A stretch of DNA of 64,000 nucleotides from Lactarius indigo. Lineage: Eukaryota > Basidiomycota > Agaricomycetes > Russulales > Russulaceae. The stretch is taken from positions 1 to 64,000 of the forward strand of contig JAFKAC010000004.1 of assembly GCA_025766275.1 (NCBI GenBank). Reading direction: 5' to 3'. The notes below the pieces were generated by a model that was not told where the DNA came from, ran no database searches, and saw only the letters and a list, made by a program, of their open reading frames with translations. Of the stretch, positions 35,627 through 48,362 are shown one piece after another (position 1 is the stretch's first letter; each line of letters begins with the position of its first letter). The position numbers were made by a program, and so were the translations under genes.

Positions 35627-37842
35627 CTAGGCAAGCGGCCTCCACCCATCGCCTGCAGGCCACTTCATCTCGTCCCGTTCCAGCGGTCCACGGCGCCGCT
35701 CTTCGTCTGCTGGTGACTCGGCATCGACTCCAAGCCCGTCGTCGCTACTCGCGGTACTCCGTAAGCCCTCAATCTCCCTCCTCTCCGCCATAAGCCGTTC
35801 CTCCCTATCCAGCCCAGGAACCCATCCACGCCGGCTGATACCCGCCTCTGCCTTGTATCGCACGGCTGACAGTGTGCCTCGCATGTCGTCCCACAAAGGC
35901 TCGCGCGCCGAGAGTGACAGGTGGCGTGAGAGGCGTGAGAATGTTGGGCTGGAAGTCGGCGGGGCGGTGGACGGCTTTGGGGACGGCTTTGGGGAGAGAG
36001 ATGACATCTGAGGGGTAGACGGAGTAGATGGACCGTTGTTGCTAGGTGACGGCAGCAACTGGACGCTGTCAGGTCGCCGCCGCTGTGGGACGGGTGGCGG
36101 CGACGGGTGGTGAACTGACTTGGACCGCCCAAAGCGCGCTGAAGAGGGCGAAGAGGCGCCAGTGCCGGCGGCAGAGATAGACGCGTAATCTGCTTGAGTG
36201 GTCTTGCGATTGGGATGTACAGGAGGCGGGAGGTCGGTCGTAGGCCGCGAGGGAGAGGCAGTACGTGGCCGCGACCCTGAACGAGACCGCAGAGGAGAGG
36301 GCGACCGGCGTAGTGCTGCACGAGTGATGAGCGTTGCCCCTGCCACTTGCTCGAATGAGCGTGCAGATGCGACCGATGCAGGCGGGCTGACGCGTGGGCG
36401 GGGGGGTAACAAAGGTTTCGAGGGACCCGTACCGTCCACTGAGGAGCGAGAACTCATACTACCTACGCCGGAGCGCTTAGGCGGACTGAGGCTTCGTGCA
36501 GAGCTTTTCAGAACCTGTAAAACACGCTCCTGTTCGCGCTGAGCCTCAAGGCGCTTAGCTTCTTGAGCTGCCTTGCTGGCCTGGAGAGATTGCTGCATGA
36601 GAGGAGTTGTTCGATGGGGAACCTTTGCAGGAGGCGGGGGTGGGGGTGGCTTGGAAGGAGGGACGGAAATAGGTGTAGAAATAAGGAGGGTCGTCGAGCG
36701 TGGCGGAAGGAGTGGTGGAGTCTTGCGTGGAGGGAGAGGAGGTAGTTTACGCTCCGGTGAGGGATTTGATCTCGCCGCAGCTGCGGCTGCGCGAGCGACA
36801 AAAGGGTTAGATGCATGATGGGGATGGGCGGGTGGGGTAGTTGGCGCCGGCAATATCTGTGGCGGTTTAACGGGAACGATAGTGGGTGAAGAGACAGTTC
36901 CTGCACGAAGATCAGGGTGTACGGGGGGCTGAGGGTGGTCGTGAACCTGATTCACAGGGGAGAATGGATTTGTGTCTGATGTTGGCGCGTCGAACACACT
37001 ACCTGTTGAAATTTGGCGTCGTCGCGGTGGAGCGGGAAAAGGTCGTGAAGGACGGTCATTTACGGGGCGTGACGGAGACGTAGGCTCATGAGGCGATGAA
37101 TTCAAGTAGACTGCGGAAGAATTGTAAGCGGCGATATCAAAAAATGAGAGTACAGGATGGAGGGCCAAGATGCTGCGATCACCAAACATGTGCTTTGCCA
37201 AGAGCCGCACTTGGACCACACAGGAATACCGAGGAGGCACCGACATCGTTCCGCACGACACAGTCGATGCCTCTCAGCCAACCTGTTCACACTGAGCAGG
37301 CCGGCAGTAGCATGAGAGCCCTGGATATTCAATGGGCGCTAGTTGCTACTTCAATGGCGCGCAAGGTGCCTCCGGACTTTTCATCCAAAGATGTGTAGCG
37401 TTCTCACACGCAATGAAAGACAGGGGTTCAAGAGGAAACACGAACCTTGCTTAAATACAAGATTCCTGTCGAGCTCAGCACCGCCGCGAACATGCAACAC
37501 AAGGCGTAGGATGGCAAAAAACTGCCCTCGTGTGAGCACCGGATCTTGCCCAGGGTTTGGAGCGAAAAACCGTAAAATCTAGGAGGTGATTGTTGAAGGA
37601 TTCTGTGAGCAGGTCGACACGGAAACAAAAAAAATACGTACTTGGTCGAGGTCGGACACGGGAAGGTCGGCGTAGCGGCCGCGAAGCCAGGCACGGGCTT
37701 CACGAATGGAAACTTTCTGCTTCTCGAAATCGGCGTCGGTTGTTAGCGGGGTGTCAGAAGCGAGTAGGTCAGTAAAGGAGGATGTGAAGAGGGCGTATTC
37801 ATCCTCGTTGAGGGCAGAAACGTGGAGATAAAGAGAACGCAT
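35627..37842 (-). CDS. Proline-rich protein with EH/EF-hand-like N-terminus
   Basis: The N-terminal exon (ATG 37842) reads MRSLYLHVSALNEDEYALFT with REARAWLRGRYADLPVSDLDQ. The second exon has ILRFFAPNPGQDPVLTRGQF and FAILRLVLH. The pattern (F..L, L-T-x-x-Q-F, helical pairs) resembles an EH domain, a module of endocytic adaptors. The long last exon (from about 37140 to the TAG at 35627) is a disordered Pro/Ser/Arg-rich tail with many P-P-L-P-P-R type SH3 ligands, a short basic helix (AAQEAKRLEAQREQERVL) and NPF motifs (DTNPFSPV, ASNPFVA). NPF is a ligand of EH domains. The boundary of the third exon is uncertain. A role in endocytosis or actin is inference. Confidence 0.6.
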
Positions 37843-38158
37843 GAATGTAGCGCGCGGGAACGAGGCCCCTCAGGTCGTGGTCGCGTTGGATGGTGAACTG
37901 CCCTTCCGGCCCGGCGCTGTCCAACCCCTGATATCTCCCAATGACGTTACCTCCTTACATAATACCCCACCGCATATATTTAGCAAAAGGGCGTGTTTGG
38001 TCTTATGTGGCTCTTCATTTTGCTTGCCTTGCCATCACCTTGCTTGTGCCCAGACCCTCAGACTTTGCATGGCTTGACTCGAGTCACAATCCGGCCATCA
38101 CCGAGACAGAGAGCCTTTTAACATCGACCAAACATGCTCACTAGGAACAGCTAACATC
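37843..38158. promoter_or_regulatory. Divergent intergenic region, histone H4 promoter
   Basis: 316 bp between the start codons of the proline-rich gene (minus) and histone H4 (plus). No clear TATA box was identified. Confidence 0.4.
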
Positions 38159-38682
<524 letters not shown>

Positions 38683-39766
38683 AACATCGTGTCTGCTTAC
38701 CTCAAATGGAATATGGTGCGTTGCGGCGTATAGTCTGCTGTGAGTGGTCGTGTTTAACCCTTCTGTAATATCCGAAAGAGCGAAGCTATGTATATGATGT
38801 TTTCTGCTTGGATTAAGTTATTCTACCATGACCATTCCTCTAAATGTAGTTTCTCCCGCGCACCATGTACTATGTTACTCTTCTGAAACCAAAGCATAGC
38901 AGGCCTACTAGGGTCAGGTTTAATATAAAGCACATTGTGGAAGTTTGGGTTGAGGTGTAATTTGTGGAATTACTGTAGCTCAGGGTGTTCAAAATGTTTG
39001 AGCCTACATCGACGATTGACTCTCAGATAGAACAATTAACACACTTACAGCAAAATCCCACTTTTGCGTCCAATACTCTCCGCGGTCCTCAGGCGCTTTT
39101 GCGTAAAGTCCCATACTGCGTGGCAGATGTCGAGCGAATCCTGTGTGTCGTGTGTACGATTGCCAGTTTTGCATTCGCTGCCTTATTACGTCTACTTTTC
39201 GCATCAGGTATTTGCTTTGGCGCCTCCACCATCGGCGCAGTCTCAGGTGCAAGAAAATCTGCTTGAAAGCGCATGCACACCTGAAATCAGCGCTATCCCC
39301 AGTCTGTCCACGGTGATCACCCCTCAGCACCTAAGTTACGCTCGCGTCCTCGGCGCCTTCGCCCCAGTGCCCAATTAGAGCGTCAAAGCCAAGGCCCCCA
39401 GGCGTCCATCGCTCTGGATTCAATATTTTTGCTTCGCTCTCGCCTGGGCCCACGTCTCTCGCCCTCACACCATGAATCCTGCAGCAACCTGACTCCAAGA
39501 TCTCCGACAGCGCGGGCCAATCGGCGGGTGACGATCCGTCAATCTCGAGTAAACTGGAAGGCCGAGAGCGCGAACGGTATTGAGAGACTCTGGCGAACAT
39601 CAAAAATGGCGCGCAAGTCACTGTTACGAGGGAAGTGAGAGAGATTGGGCCGCCTGAGTGCCTCGTGGTCGTGTCGGTACATGGGCCACTCCACTCCACA
39701 GTCGGCCCGTAGCGGCTCGGCACTCAGCACCCTTTTATCGCTCCGAGTCACTCGTAGTAAACCAAG
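38683..39766. other. Intergenic, no supported gene
   Basis: 3' flank of histone H4, then short ORFs. A minus ORF at 39331-39723 has coding-like composition (LLEIDGSSPADWPALSEILE) but no known domain and no visible partner exon. Confidence 0.35.
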
Positions 39767-39917
39767 ATGAGTTCTGACGAGCGAGTGGCACCTGAAATTC
39801 CGTCATGTAGATGCATTTTTGGTTCTGTCAGTCTCTACGAACGTAACGAGGATGGCGAAATCATAGAGGAGGTTTCTTATGTCACCCTCGATCCTGGCTC
39901 AGTCGAGCCCTTGACTG
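39767..39917 (+). pseudogene. Possible truncated gene 5' end at duplication junction
   Basis: An open stretch starting MSSDERVAPEIPSCRCIFGS and continuing SLYERNEDGEIIEEVSY. It loses coding character exactly where the duplicated segment begins (about 39918). No family is recognised. I infer a gene cut by the segmental duplication. Confidence 0.25.
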
Positions 39918-42900
39918 GATGGCAACTTTATTGTACTCAGGCTCGTGTGCTGTATGTGTACACAAATATCTCTCGCTTACTGTCAACGTCTTGTTATCTC
40001 ACTCGGCACGGGTACCTCATGGGGCGACATGCCGCCTGTTGCCAGTGATACTGCGATGATGTCCCTGCCGCCAATGCCATCTCTTTCGTTGTGAGAATAT
40101 GGTCAATCGCCAGTGTCCCCAGGCTGCTAGAAATACGTTACCACTGCAGTTGTGTACAGTAAGTTACCGAAAAAGTAGCAGGGGCGCTTGTTGGCTCATG
40201 TTGACTGTTGATCGGATTTACCGGCGGCGGTGGCATGCTTGGTGACATGTATCACTGGCGCAAAACACTGGAACGACGTCGCCCGCCTGGCTACGGAAAG
40301 AGCTGGGCTCCGAGTCATTGGGCTTTCCCATGCTGCGCCTTCTTGCTCAAGTTAGAATGTAATTTTGTTTTGAATACATCTGAGTGCGTCTTGGGGTACC
40401 ACATGATGTAGCACTATCCCGTAGTGCGTCTCAACCTCCGTAGCGCTGTTCAAACACAGTCATTTCTCCCGTGTTCCTCCCTTTTCTACAGGAAGGAGCA
40501 ATGCACGGGGTAGTACTCGGGTTAAGGCATTGAGTCGTACATGCAGCCCTTTCTTGCTACCCTTTCCCGTGGCCTGAGCGAGTCGCAGAGCCATCAGAAT
40601 CGAAGAGCCTCCGTTAGTCTTACGTTAGCTACTGTCATCCTAGTATGGCTATCGGGTGCGGTCCATGGCTTGCACATTGCGTACGCTTCTTCCCTGCCGG
40701 CGTAAATAGGCCGCAAAAACTCGCGACAAGGAGTAACGCGAGGTCTAGTACTATCAGTATACCTCACGCTGAGGATTGGGCTCACGTCACACTAACCAAA
40801 CAATAAACTGGTACACAATACACAATACACTACACTATGCACGCCTTTCCCTGTCCAATAAATAGGGCATTGAGCGCCAATGGCTACTCAACTGATTCCG
40901 AGGAGGTGTCGTGGGGGGGCATTGGCGGCATGATTAGAGTAGCAGAATGCGGCGGGTCGGAGTAGGCTCCGGGAGAGGGCATGGAGACGAGGGGGTAGGT
41001 CTCTCCGGACGGCGTCTCGGGTATTGAGATATAGGCATCGCCGAGGGTCGGCGAAGACACCTGAGGGATGGGGAACTGTATCGGGCTGACCGGGGGCGTC
41101 GCAGTCTGAGGGGCGTCTGTCCGAGCCGGTGGAGCGGGGGTGCTTCCATTTCCCGGCACGGGATTGAGCACTCTGGTCAGCTCGGAAACCAGCTTGTTCG
41201 CATTCTCCCGAACCATTAACGATTTTGGGTCGTCCGCGTTCGCGCTCAGGCCGTTCACTTTGCGTTTGATGGCACGGAAGAGCCCCTTGAACTCGTCGCG
41301 AAACACCTCCGCGGCGTCCCTGAACTGGTCTTGATTGTGTTTGATAATGCGCACTGTAGAGAAGAGAATGTCGGTGTCTACCACGTGGACGAACTCCAGC
41401 ACCGTGTTGGCGAGAAAATGATTCAGGGTTTTCAAAACGAAACCGTGGCGATTCAACTGGCTGAAGTCTTGTATGCCCAACTGTCCAATGAGGGCCGAGC
41501 GAGACTTCAAGTCCCACAAATGCAGCTGACCCTGAGTCGTTATGACCGCGGCCATGCATCGCGCCGCGACGACAACCCAATCGCGGTTCTTGTTATACTT
41601 GCCAGCCTTCGAAAATCGTTGGGACATATGCCATGACTCTACGGATCCGAGAAACGACGCGAGGCCTATCCTGACTTTCTTGCAAACTCTCTCGTTGTCG
41701 AGAGTATCCGAGACACGTCGCAGAATCTTCTCGATGGCCCCTGGGAGGACGTAGAGAGCCTCCAAGCAAATACTTACCCTCCGCTGCTGCACAGATTCAG
41801 GTAACTCCTTGTAGGTGGGTAGCAAGCCTCTGTCTAGGGCATTGATGAGGAGGGTAGTGACGTTGCGGTAGAGACTGGGACGGATTCTATTTCCAATGGT
41901 GGCGGACTTGAGAACTGCCATGGGATCTTTGACCACTTTGGAGCGGGTGAACTTGGGAATGCCGGCGATGAACTTTTCGAGCTCGCTCTCCTCGTCTGAT
42001 TTGTCGAGTGTCCAGCTGAGTGCTCGGGCGTCGATGGTCCAATGCTGGTTATCGGCTGTCTCTTCGGCGGCTTTGTCCATGCTCACGGATAGACGCTTTT
42101 TGTACTCCAAGATCTTGGTTGAGAGTGAGGAGATAGCGTCCGCCCTGATGATGCCCGTGTATTTTTGGAGTGAATGGCCGATATGATGGGCGGTGGAAAG
42201 TGAAGCTTGAGCCGTCATCCGCGGGACATTCCAAACGAAATCAGAGAACGGAGAGTGGTATGGACTGTTGTGGTAAAATACCGGCATCACCGTGATCATC
42301 GTGTACACGATGCCGCCGCTGACGGTCGCCGCGAGTATGATGTATGCGATGGTGTGATGGATGGTGAATAAGGAGATCACAAGGCCCGTCAAGAACAGGA
42401 ACACTGAAACATGAAGAAGCGCCGGGATCGCTTCTACAGCAAAGGCCAAATGAAACCGTTCGACGCCTTCAGCGAAGAAGGCGCGAAGGCGGGCGCGCTT
42501 GTGAACTGCGCATTGGGGCTGCGTGAGGCGGAGGTATCGACGGGCCCAGTGCTGTTGCAAGGTTGCTAGTAGAGCGCAAAAGAGACTGATGACGAGGCTC
42601 AAGAACCAGAGGGCGTTTACCCAGACAGCAGAGGTAGGCGGCTTGAAGGAGGACGAAGGGGGTACATAGGCCTGGACGGAAGTTTGGGATCCATTGGAAA
42701 GTTGGTGGGATATTTGTGTGAGGATGGCGACAGTGCTGTTGCCCGTGTCTGGCAATAATAACTTGTAGCTGTCGATGACGAACGTGGCCAGTGCTGCCGC
42801 GAAGAGACCAGTCTGACCCCGGGCCACAGTTTAGGTCGGTAGCACGTGACACAAATGTATAGCACGTACGAAAACGAGTATGCCATCTGCTCCTGCTTTC

Positions 42901-43463
42901 CAGTTGTCGGTCTGTTCCTTGTCGTGTTTCTCCGCATACGACAGGTACAATGAGAATAGATGACTAGACTCGTCGGTAAATTGGGAATCGTGACCCCATA
43001 TGTTGCTCAAGGATACTTGGGGTTCTTGGTTTCCCCACGAAGAACTCTGCGAAGAACTGGCTCGTGAGGCTGAGGGGATTCGAGAAGCGTCAGATAACTG
43101 CCGTAGTGGCGGACGTATAGTCCGGAAATGGGAACGGTCGGACTCACATGGTGTCCCCAACTGTCGAAAAAGATTAGGTGTGGGGATGTCTATGGGTTGA
43201 TCTATGGGTGCGCTTGTTGGAGTAGGTGTGGACATGATAATGGGTCTACAGTGAACGATAACTTGAAGAGTACTGGGGGTATATCGTGCAACGCGGCCAT
43301 GCTAGGAAATTGACAGTCTTGATATAAGACGTGGTAGACTGTTACCGTACGCCCAAGCGTACGCCACACAATAGTAAAGTTGATCGATATAGACGCTTGT
43401 GGGTCCGGATATATCCCTTGTTGTTGATCTATCCTTGTATGCACGACTGCGGCATACTTGGCT
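39918..43463. repeat. Segmental duplication unit 1
   Basis: Direct repeat carrying DUF6535 gene 1. It begins TGGCAACTTTATTGTACTCA, and the same sequence restarts at 43464. Flanking stretches (for example around 40660-40750 and 43875-43960) also match between the units. Confidence 0.75.
40884..43235 (-). CDS. DUF6535 membrane protein 1
   Basis: Two exons: 43235-42870 (122 codons) and 42812-40884, giving 764 residues. Exon 1 starts MSTPTPTSAPIDQPIDIPTP and carries the domain entry (HLFSLYLSYAEKHDKEQTDN, then WKAGADGILVF). It splices in phase 0 (GTACGT..CAG) to TGLFAAALATFVIDSYKLLL. Membrane helices follow: AVWVNALWFLSLVISLFCAL, LLHVSVFLFLTGLVISLF, TIAYIILAATVSGGIVYTM. The rest is a soluble helical region and a Pro/Thr-rich tail. 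The layout matches DUF6535, a family expanded in Agaricomycetes with no known function. The family name is from memory of the pattern. Confidence 0.78.
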
Positions 43464-46400
43464 GCATGGCAACTTTATTGTACTCGGGCTCGTGTGCTAT
43501 ATGTGAACACAAATAACTCCTCTCGCAGCTCGCTTACCGTAAATGTCTTGTTGTCTCTCTCGGTTCACCTCATGGAGCAACGCTTGCAAGTGATACACTG
43601 GCACTCCGGGCTCTGGCATCGGTGTCGTAAAAAGAGCCTTCAATTCAAGCGCTTTTTGCAACTCTTTCGCGTAGGACGGGAGCGGGTACAATGCCTGCAG
43701 AGCTGATAGCTTAGTTACCATCAGTCCCAAGATCAGTCCTGTACTATAGGAAGTGGTGAATCTCTCGGCGGCCACCGACATCAGTCAGTTTTTTGGGCCC
43801 TTTTGTGCTTGCCGGCGGAAGCCCGGAAGAGTTTGACCAAGGCATGTTGGTTGCTCTCGTATGGTTTCGGGTACAGTCCATCGGTCCATGGCTCACACGT
43901 TGTGTAAGCCTTTTTCCTGCCGGCGCAAGTAGGCCGCCCCGAAAACTCGAGACAAGAGGTCTATCATGGTGATATCAACTCATTTGGGTTCACGTTACAC
44001 CGATATTGCTGTGTTACATCAATGCTATAAATAACAAACTAGTACAGCACACGTTACAATATACTATGCACTCATTAAATATCCGCAGTGTTCTGGGTAG
44101 TCGCCGCGCAGCAGCGTTTCCAAGCACTTCCTTCCTTGTCCAATAAATGAGCGTTAAAGGCTAAACTGATTCCGAGGAAGCGTCGTGGAAAGGCATGGGC
44201 ATCACGGGCAGAGTAGCTGAATCCGGCGGGTCAAGGCGCGCTCCGGGAGAGGCCATGGGTACGAGGGGGTAGTTCTCTCCGGACGGCGTATCGGGCATCA
44301 TAAGATAGGCATCGCCGAGGGTCGGCAAAGGCACCTGAGGTATGGGGAACTGTATCGGACTGACCGGGGTGATCGAACCATCGGTGTCTGGGGGCGTCGC
44401 ATCAGTTTGAGCGGGTGGAGCGGGGGTGCTTCCGTTTTCCGGCGCGGGATTGAGCAGGCTAGCCAACTCGGAAAGCAACTTGTTCGCATTCTCCTGAATG
44501 GGGTCGTCCGCATTTGCGGTCGCGTTTAGGTCGTTCACTTTGGATTCGATGACACGGAAGAGCGCGTTGAACTCGTCGCGATACACGCCCGCGGCGTCCC
44601 TGAACTGGTTTTGTTTGTGTTTGACGATGCGCACCGTCGAGAGGAGAATATCGGTGTCTACCACGTGGACGAACTCCAGCACCGTGTTGGCGAGAAAATA
44701 ATTCAGGGTTTTCAAAACGAAACCGTGGCGATTAGACCGGCTGAAGTCTTGTATGCCCAACTGTCCAATGAGGGCCGAGCGGGTCTTCAAGTCCCACAAA
44801 TGCAGCTGACACCGAGTCGTTATCACGGCGGCCATGCATCGCGCCGCAACGATGACCCATTCGGGGTTTTTGTTGTGTTTGCTAGTCTTCAAAAACCGTT
44901 GAGCCACGTGCCATGACTCTACGGATCCGAGAAACGACGCGAGGCCTATCCTGACTTTCTTGCAAACTCTCTCGTTGTCGAGAGTATCCGAGACACGTCG
45001 CAGGATCTTCTCGATGGCCTCTGGGAGGACGTAGAGAGCCTCCAAACAAATATCTACCCTCCGCTGCTGCACAGACTCGGGTAAGTCCTTGTAGCTGGGT
45101 AGCAAGCCTGGGTCCAGGGCATTGATGAGGAGGGTGGTGACATTGCGGTAGAGACTGGGACGGATTCTATTTCCAATGGTGGCGGACTTGAGAACTGCCA
45201 TGGGATCTTTGACCGCTTTGGAGCGGGTGAACTTGGGAATGCCGGCGATGAACTTTTCGAGCTCGCTCTCCTCGTCTGATTTGTCGAGTGTCCAACTGAG
45301 TGCTCGGGCGTCGATGGTCCAATGTTGGTTATCGGCTGTCTCTTCGGCGGCTTTGTCCATGCTCACGGATAGACGCCTTTTGCATTCCAAGATCCTATTT
45401 GATAGTGAGGAGATAGTGCCCGCCGGGAGGCAGCACATATGTTGCACGATAAAATGGAGGAGGGAGAGTAAAATCCTAGCGATTTTCCGCGGGATATCCC
45501 AAGCGGGGGCAGATAATGGAGAGTGGTACGGGCTGTTGTGATAAAACACTGGCATGACCGTGATCATCGTGTACACAAGGCCGCCGGCGACGGTCGCCGC
45601 GAGGATGATGTAAGCAATGGTGTGGTGGATGGTGAACAAGGAGATGACAAGACCCGTCAAGAACAGGAACACTGAGATGTGAAGAAGAGCTGGGATGGCT
45701 TCTACGGCAAATGCTAAATGAAAGCGGTCTACGCCTTCGGAAAAGAAGGCGCGAAGGCGGGCGCGCTTGTGGACTGCGCATTGGGTTTGCGTGCGGTGGA
45801 GGTATCGACGAGCCCAGTGCTGTTGCAAGGTTGCCAGTAGGGCACAGAAGAGACTGATGACGAGGCTCAGAAACCACAGCGCGTTTACCCAGATAGCCGA
45901 GGTAGCTGGTTGGAAGGGGGGCAGAGGGGCTATAGGATCTCGAGCAGAGATTTGGGATCCATCGGAAAGTTGCTGAGATATCTGTGCGAGGAGGGCGACA
46001 GTATTTTTGCCTGTGTCACGATCTGGCAATAAGTATTTGTAACTGTCGATGACGAACGTGGCCAGCGCCGCGGCGAAGAGACCAGTCTACAGTAACACGT
46101 CCAAGTCACCGGGTCAGGTCGGTGGTACGTGACACCGACAGAATGTGGTACGCACGAAAACGAGTATGCCATCTGCTCCTGCTTTCCAGTTGTCGGTCTG
46201 TTCCTTGTCCTGTTTCTCTGCATACGACAAATACAGTGAGAATAAATGGCTGGATTCGTCGGTGAATTGGGCATCGCCCCCCCATATATTGCTCAAGGAT
46301 ACGTGGGTTTCTTGGTTTCTCCACGGAGGACCGGCTCCTGAAGCTGAGAGGAGAAGCGTCAGATAACAACCGTAGCCGCGGACGTATTATCCGTAAGTGG

Positions 46401-46726
46401 GAACGGTCCGACTCACATGGAGTCCCCGATTGTCGAAGGGACGTAGGTGAAGATATGTCCATGGCTTGGTCTGTCGGCGCGCTTGTTGGAGTCGGAGTGG
46501 ACATGATATTACAGTAGGTCTACAATGAACGATAACAATGTTGGGGGGTATGTTGTACAATGTAGCCATCCTAGGGAATGGATGGTCTTGATATATGGCG
46601 CGGTAGACTGCCGTAAGTACTGTACGCATATACAATGGCAAAGTTGGTCGATATTGACGCTTGTAGGTCCGGGTACTGTCACGGTATATTCCTTGTTGTC
46701 GGTGTTGCCTTGTATGTACGACAACA
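43464..46726. repeat. Segmental duplication unit 2
   Basis: Second copy of the unit, 3.26 kb, with DUF6535 gene 2. A third remnant of the junction (TAGCAACTTTGTTGTGTTAG) begins at about 46727, as expected at the far end of a tandem duplication. Confidence 0.7.
44161..46504 (-). CDS. DUF6535 membrane protein 2, exon 1 frame-broken
   Basis: Paralogue of the gene at 40884. Exon 2 (46086-44161) is open and very similar: TGLFAAALATFVIDSYKYLL, the same membrane helices, then PRKIARILLSLLHFIVQH, where gene 1 has other residues. Exon 1 starts MSTPTPTSAPTDQAMDISSP at 46504, but relative to gene 1 it lacks a net 17 bases near 46335-46350. The start codon and the later block (SNIWGGDAQFTDESSHLFSL) are therefore in different frames. 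Unless an unseen intron or later start corrects this, the protein loses its N-terminus or the gene is inactive. Confidence 0.65.
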
Positions 46727-46727
46727 T

Positions 46728-47079
46728 AGCAACTTTGTTGTGTTAGGGCTCTGGCGTGAGAACTGGTTGATCGCTATGTTCTGGCCAAGGCATGTACTGT
46801 AAAAATAGCAAGGACGTCCAAAAGCTCAGGTAGATTGATCGGATTTCCCCAGTAGGTGTCATGTCACCGAAACAAAACACCACGGATACCGACTGACAGC
46901 GGGCAGTACAAGCGTCGCGAAGTCATTACTATCTATTGTTTTATACCTTTCGGGGGTCGATTAGTACCTACTTTGTGCCAAATATGTGTGCAGTACATGG
47001 TGATCTAACTTACACCCCTCGCGACAAGCTGCGGGACGACCAAGATCCAGCTGATCGACATCAAGGGGAGTGAGTCATT
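46728..47079. other. Intergenic, no gene seen
   Basis: 352 bp between the duplication end and the TMEM242-like gene; nothing recognised. Confidence 0.4.
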
Positions 47080-48031
47080 TTAACTCCGAGTCCGTGCCTG
47101 CGACGATACAGCGAGCCCCCGCTTGCGCCGCTCAAGCTCAGCCTCAGCCTCCAACTCCCCAGCGGCCGTCTCGGCGAACCGCGCGACCCCTCCGTGCTCA
47201 TACGCCTCCGCGAGTCGCGCTTGCGCAGCGGGCCAAGTCCATCCGTCCACCTCGGGTACCGAAGTCGGCGGCGGCGGCGGATGCGGGAGGTCCGCATCCG
47301 GCTTGGAAGCGGAGGATATCGTCACGGGAAGTGGAATGGGCGGAGGCAGCGGAGGTGAGTCGGATGCGCGATGGATGCGCGAGGCGAGGAGCGGCCACTT
47401 GGTGAGCAGCGAGAGGCGCATCGCGGACGCGAACTCCTGGGTCTGCGCCGGTGTAAGCGCCAGCAGTGGTAGTATGCGAAAAAATAATTTTTTTACGCAC
47501 ATCTCGGACACCGAGGTATGTCTTCACGCCCCAGACGCTGGCAGCGCCACCCGCGACGACGAGCGCTGTGGCGATGCTAAACGCTTTGAGCGAGTATAGA
47601 GCGCTGTTGAAGCCATCCTCTTGCGCTATGCGGGAGGAAGCCGCAGCAGAGTTGCTTGCTTCCACCGAAGGAGTCGCCTTCGTTGATGCAGGCGTCAGGG
47701 CCTGTGCTGCACGAGGCGGCGGTGCGGTTGGAGGCACACCGCGTGTTGGCGCTCGCCTCACAGGGGGTGCGGAGGTCACCATCGAGGAAGATACGCTATT
47801 GCTGAGGGCAGATGTACGTGCGCGCTGTCGGCGGAGCAGAACGAGGGGTACGGCGAGGGCTACCGTCGTGACAGCGAGCTAAAGAGACATTTCGCCCTTA
47901 TTTTCGCTTGAACAGCCAAAGGTACTTACCATTGAAACCGGAATCCATGGAGAAACGTATTTTCTGTTGTCTTTTTGTGGGGGCTCAGGCCGAGCATCTG
48001 ATGGTTCAGAACCAGAGCTCGAGTCCGACAT
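47080..48031 (-). CDS. TMEM242-like membrane protein, intact copy
   Basis: Three exons. Exon 1 (ATG 48031) reads MSDSSSGSEPSDARPEPPQK and ends YVSPWIPVSM. Exon 2 begins LAVTTVALAVPLVLLRRQR, a likely membrane helix with a basic flank. It then has a Pro/Ala/Ser linker and the conserved block EDGFNSALYSLKAFSIATAL, VVAGGAASVWGVKTYLGVRD. Exon 3 continues TQEFASAMRLSLLTKWPLLA, a Pro-rich stretch and a charged C-terminal helix. The A..G..S.W..K..LGV..(x)3-5..F...M block resembles TMEM242, a mitochondrial inner-membrane assembly factor in animals. Assignment is by pattern only. A broken second copy lies at 58506-59211. Confidence 0.6.
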
Positions 48032-48362
48032 GTCGAGAACAAGAAAGAACAACACCGGAAAAGACGGGCCGGAATCCGTCAATTGCCGCATCCTTGGCTG
48101 TATCATCGCCGCATCTATACTAGTAACAATTGTCTCAAGGACTATACAGTACTCCGGTCTAGCCTCGGATTGTACTTTCCGGGCTGTATATTGTCACGAC
48201 TCGTCCACCACGAAGTCTTGAGGCGACAAACTGCAGTATATTCCGATCGATTACATTACAAAGTTCTACACTCTCTTACTTCGGCGGCGAACCCAAACGA
48301 AAGTAGGCGTGATAACCGCATGATAACCACGACCACGGCTGCTAGATAGTATCGTAGTGCGA

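Noticed and set aside
35665..36321. 218-codon minus ORF overlapping the proline-rich gene
   Set aside because: Shadow of the long Pro/Ser-rich exon in another frame.
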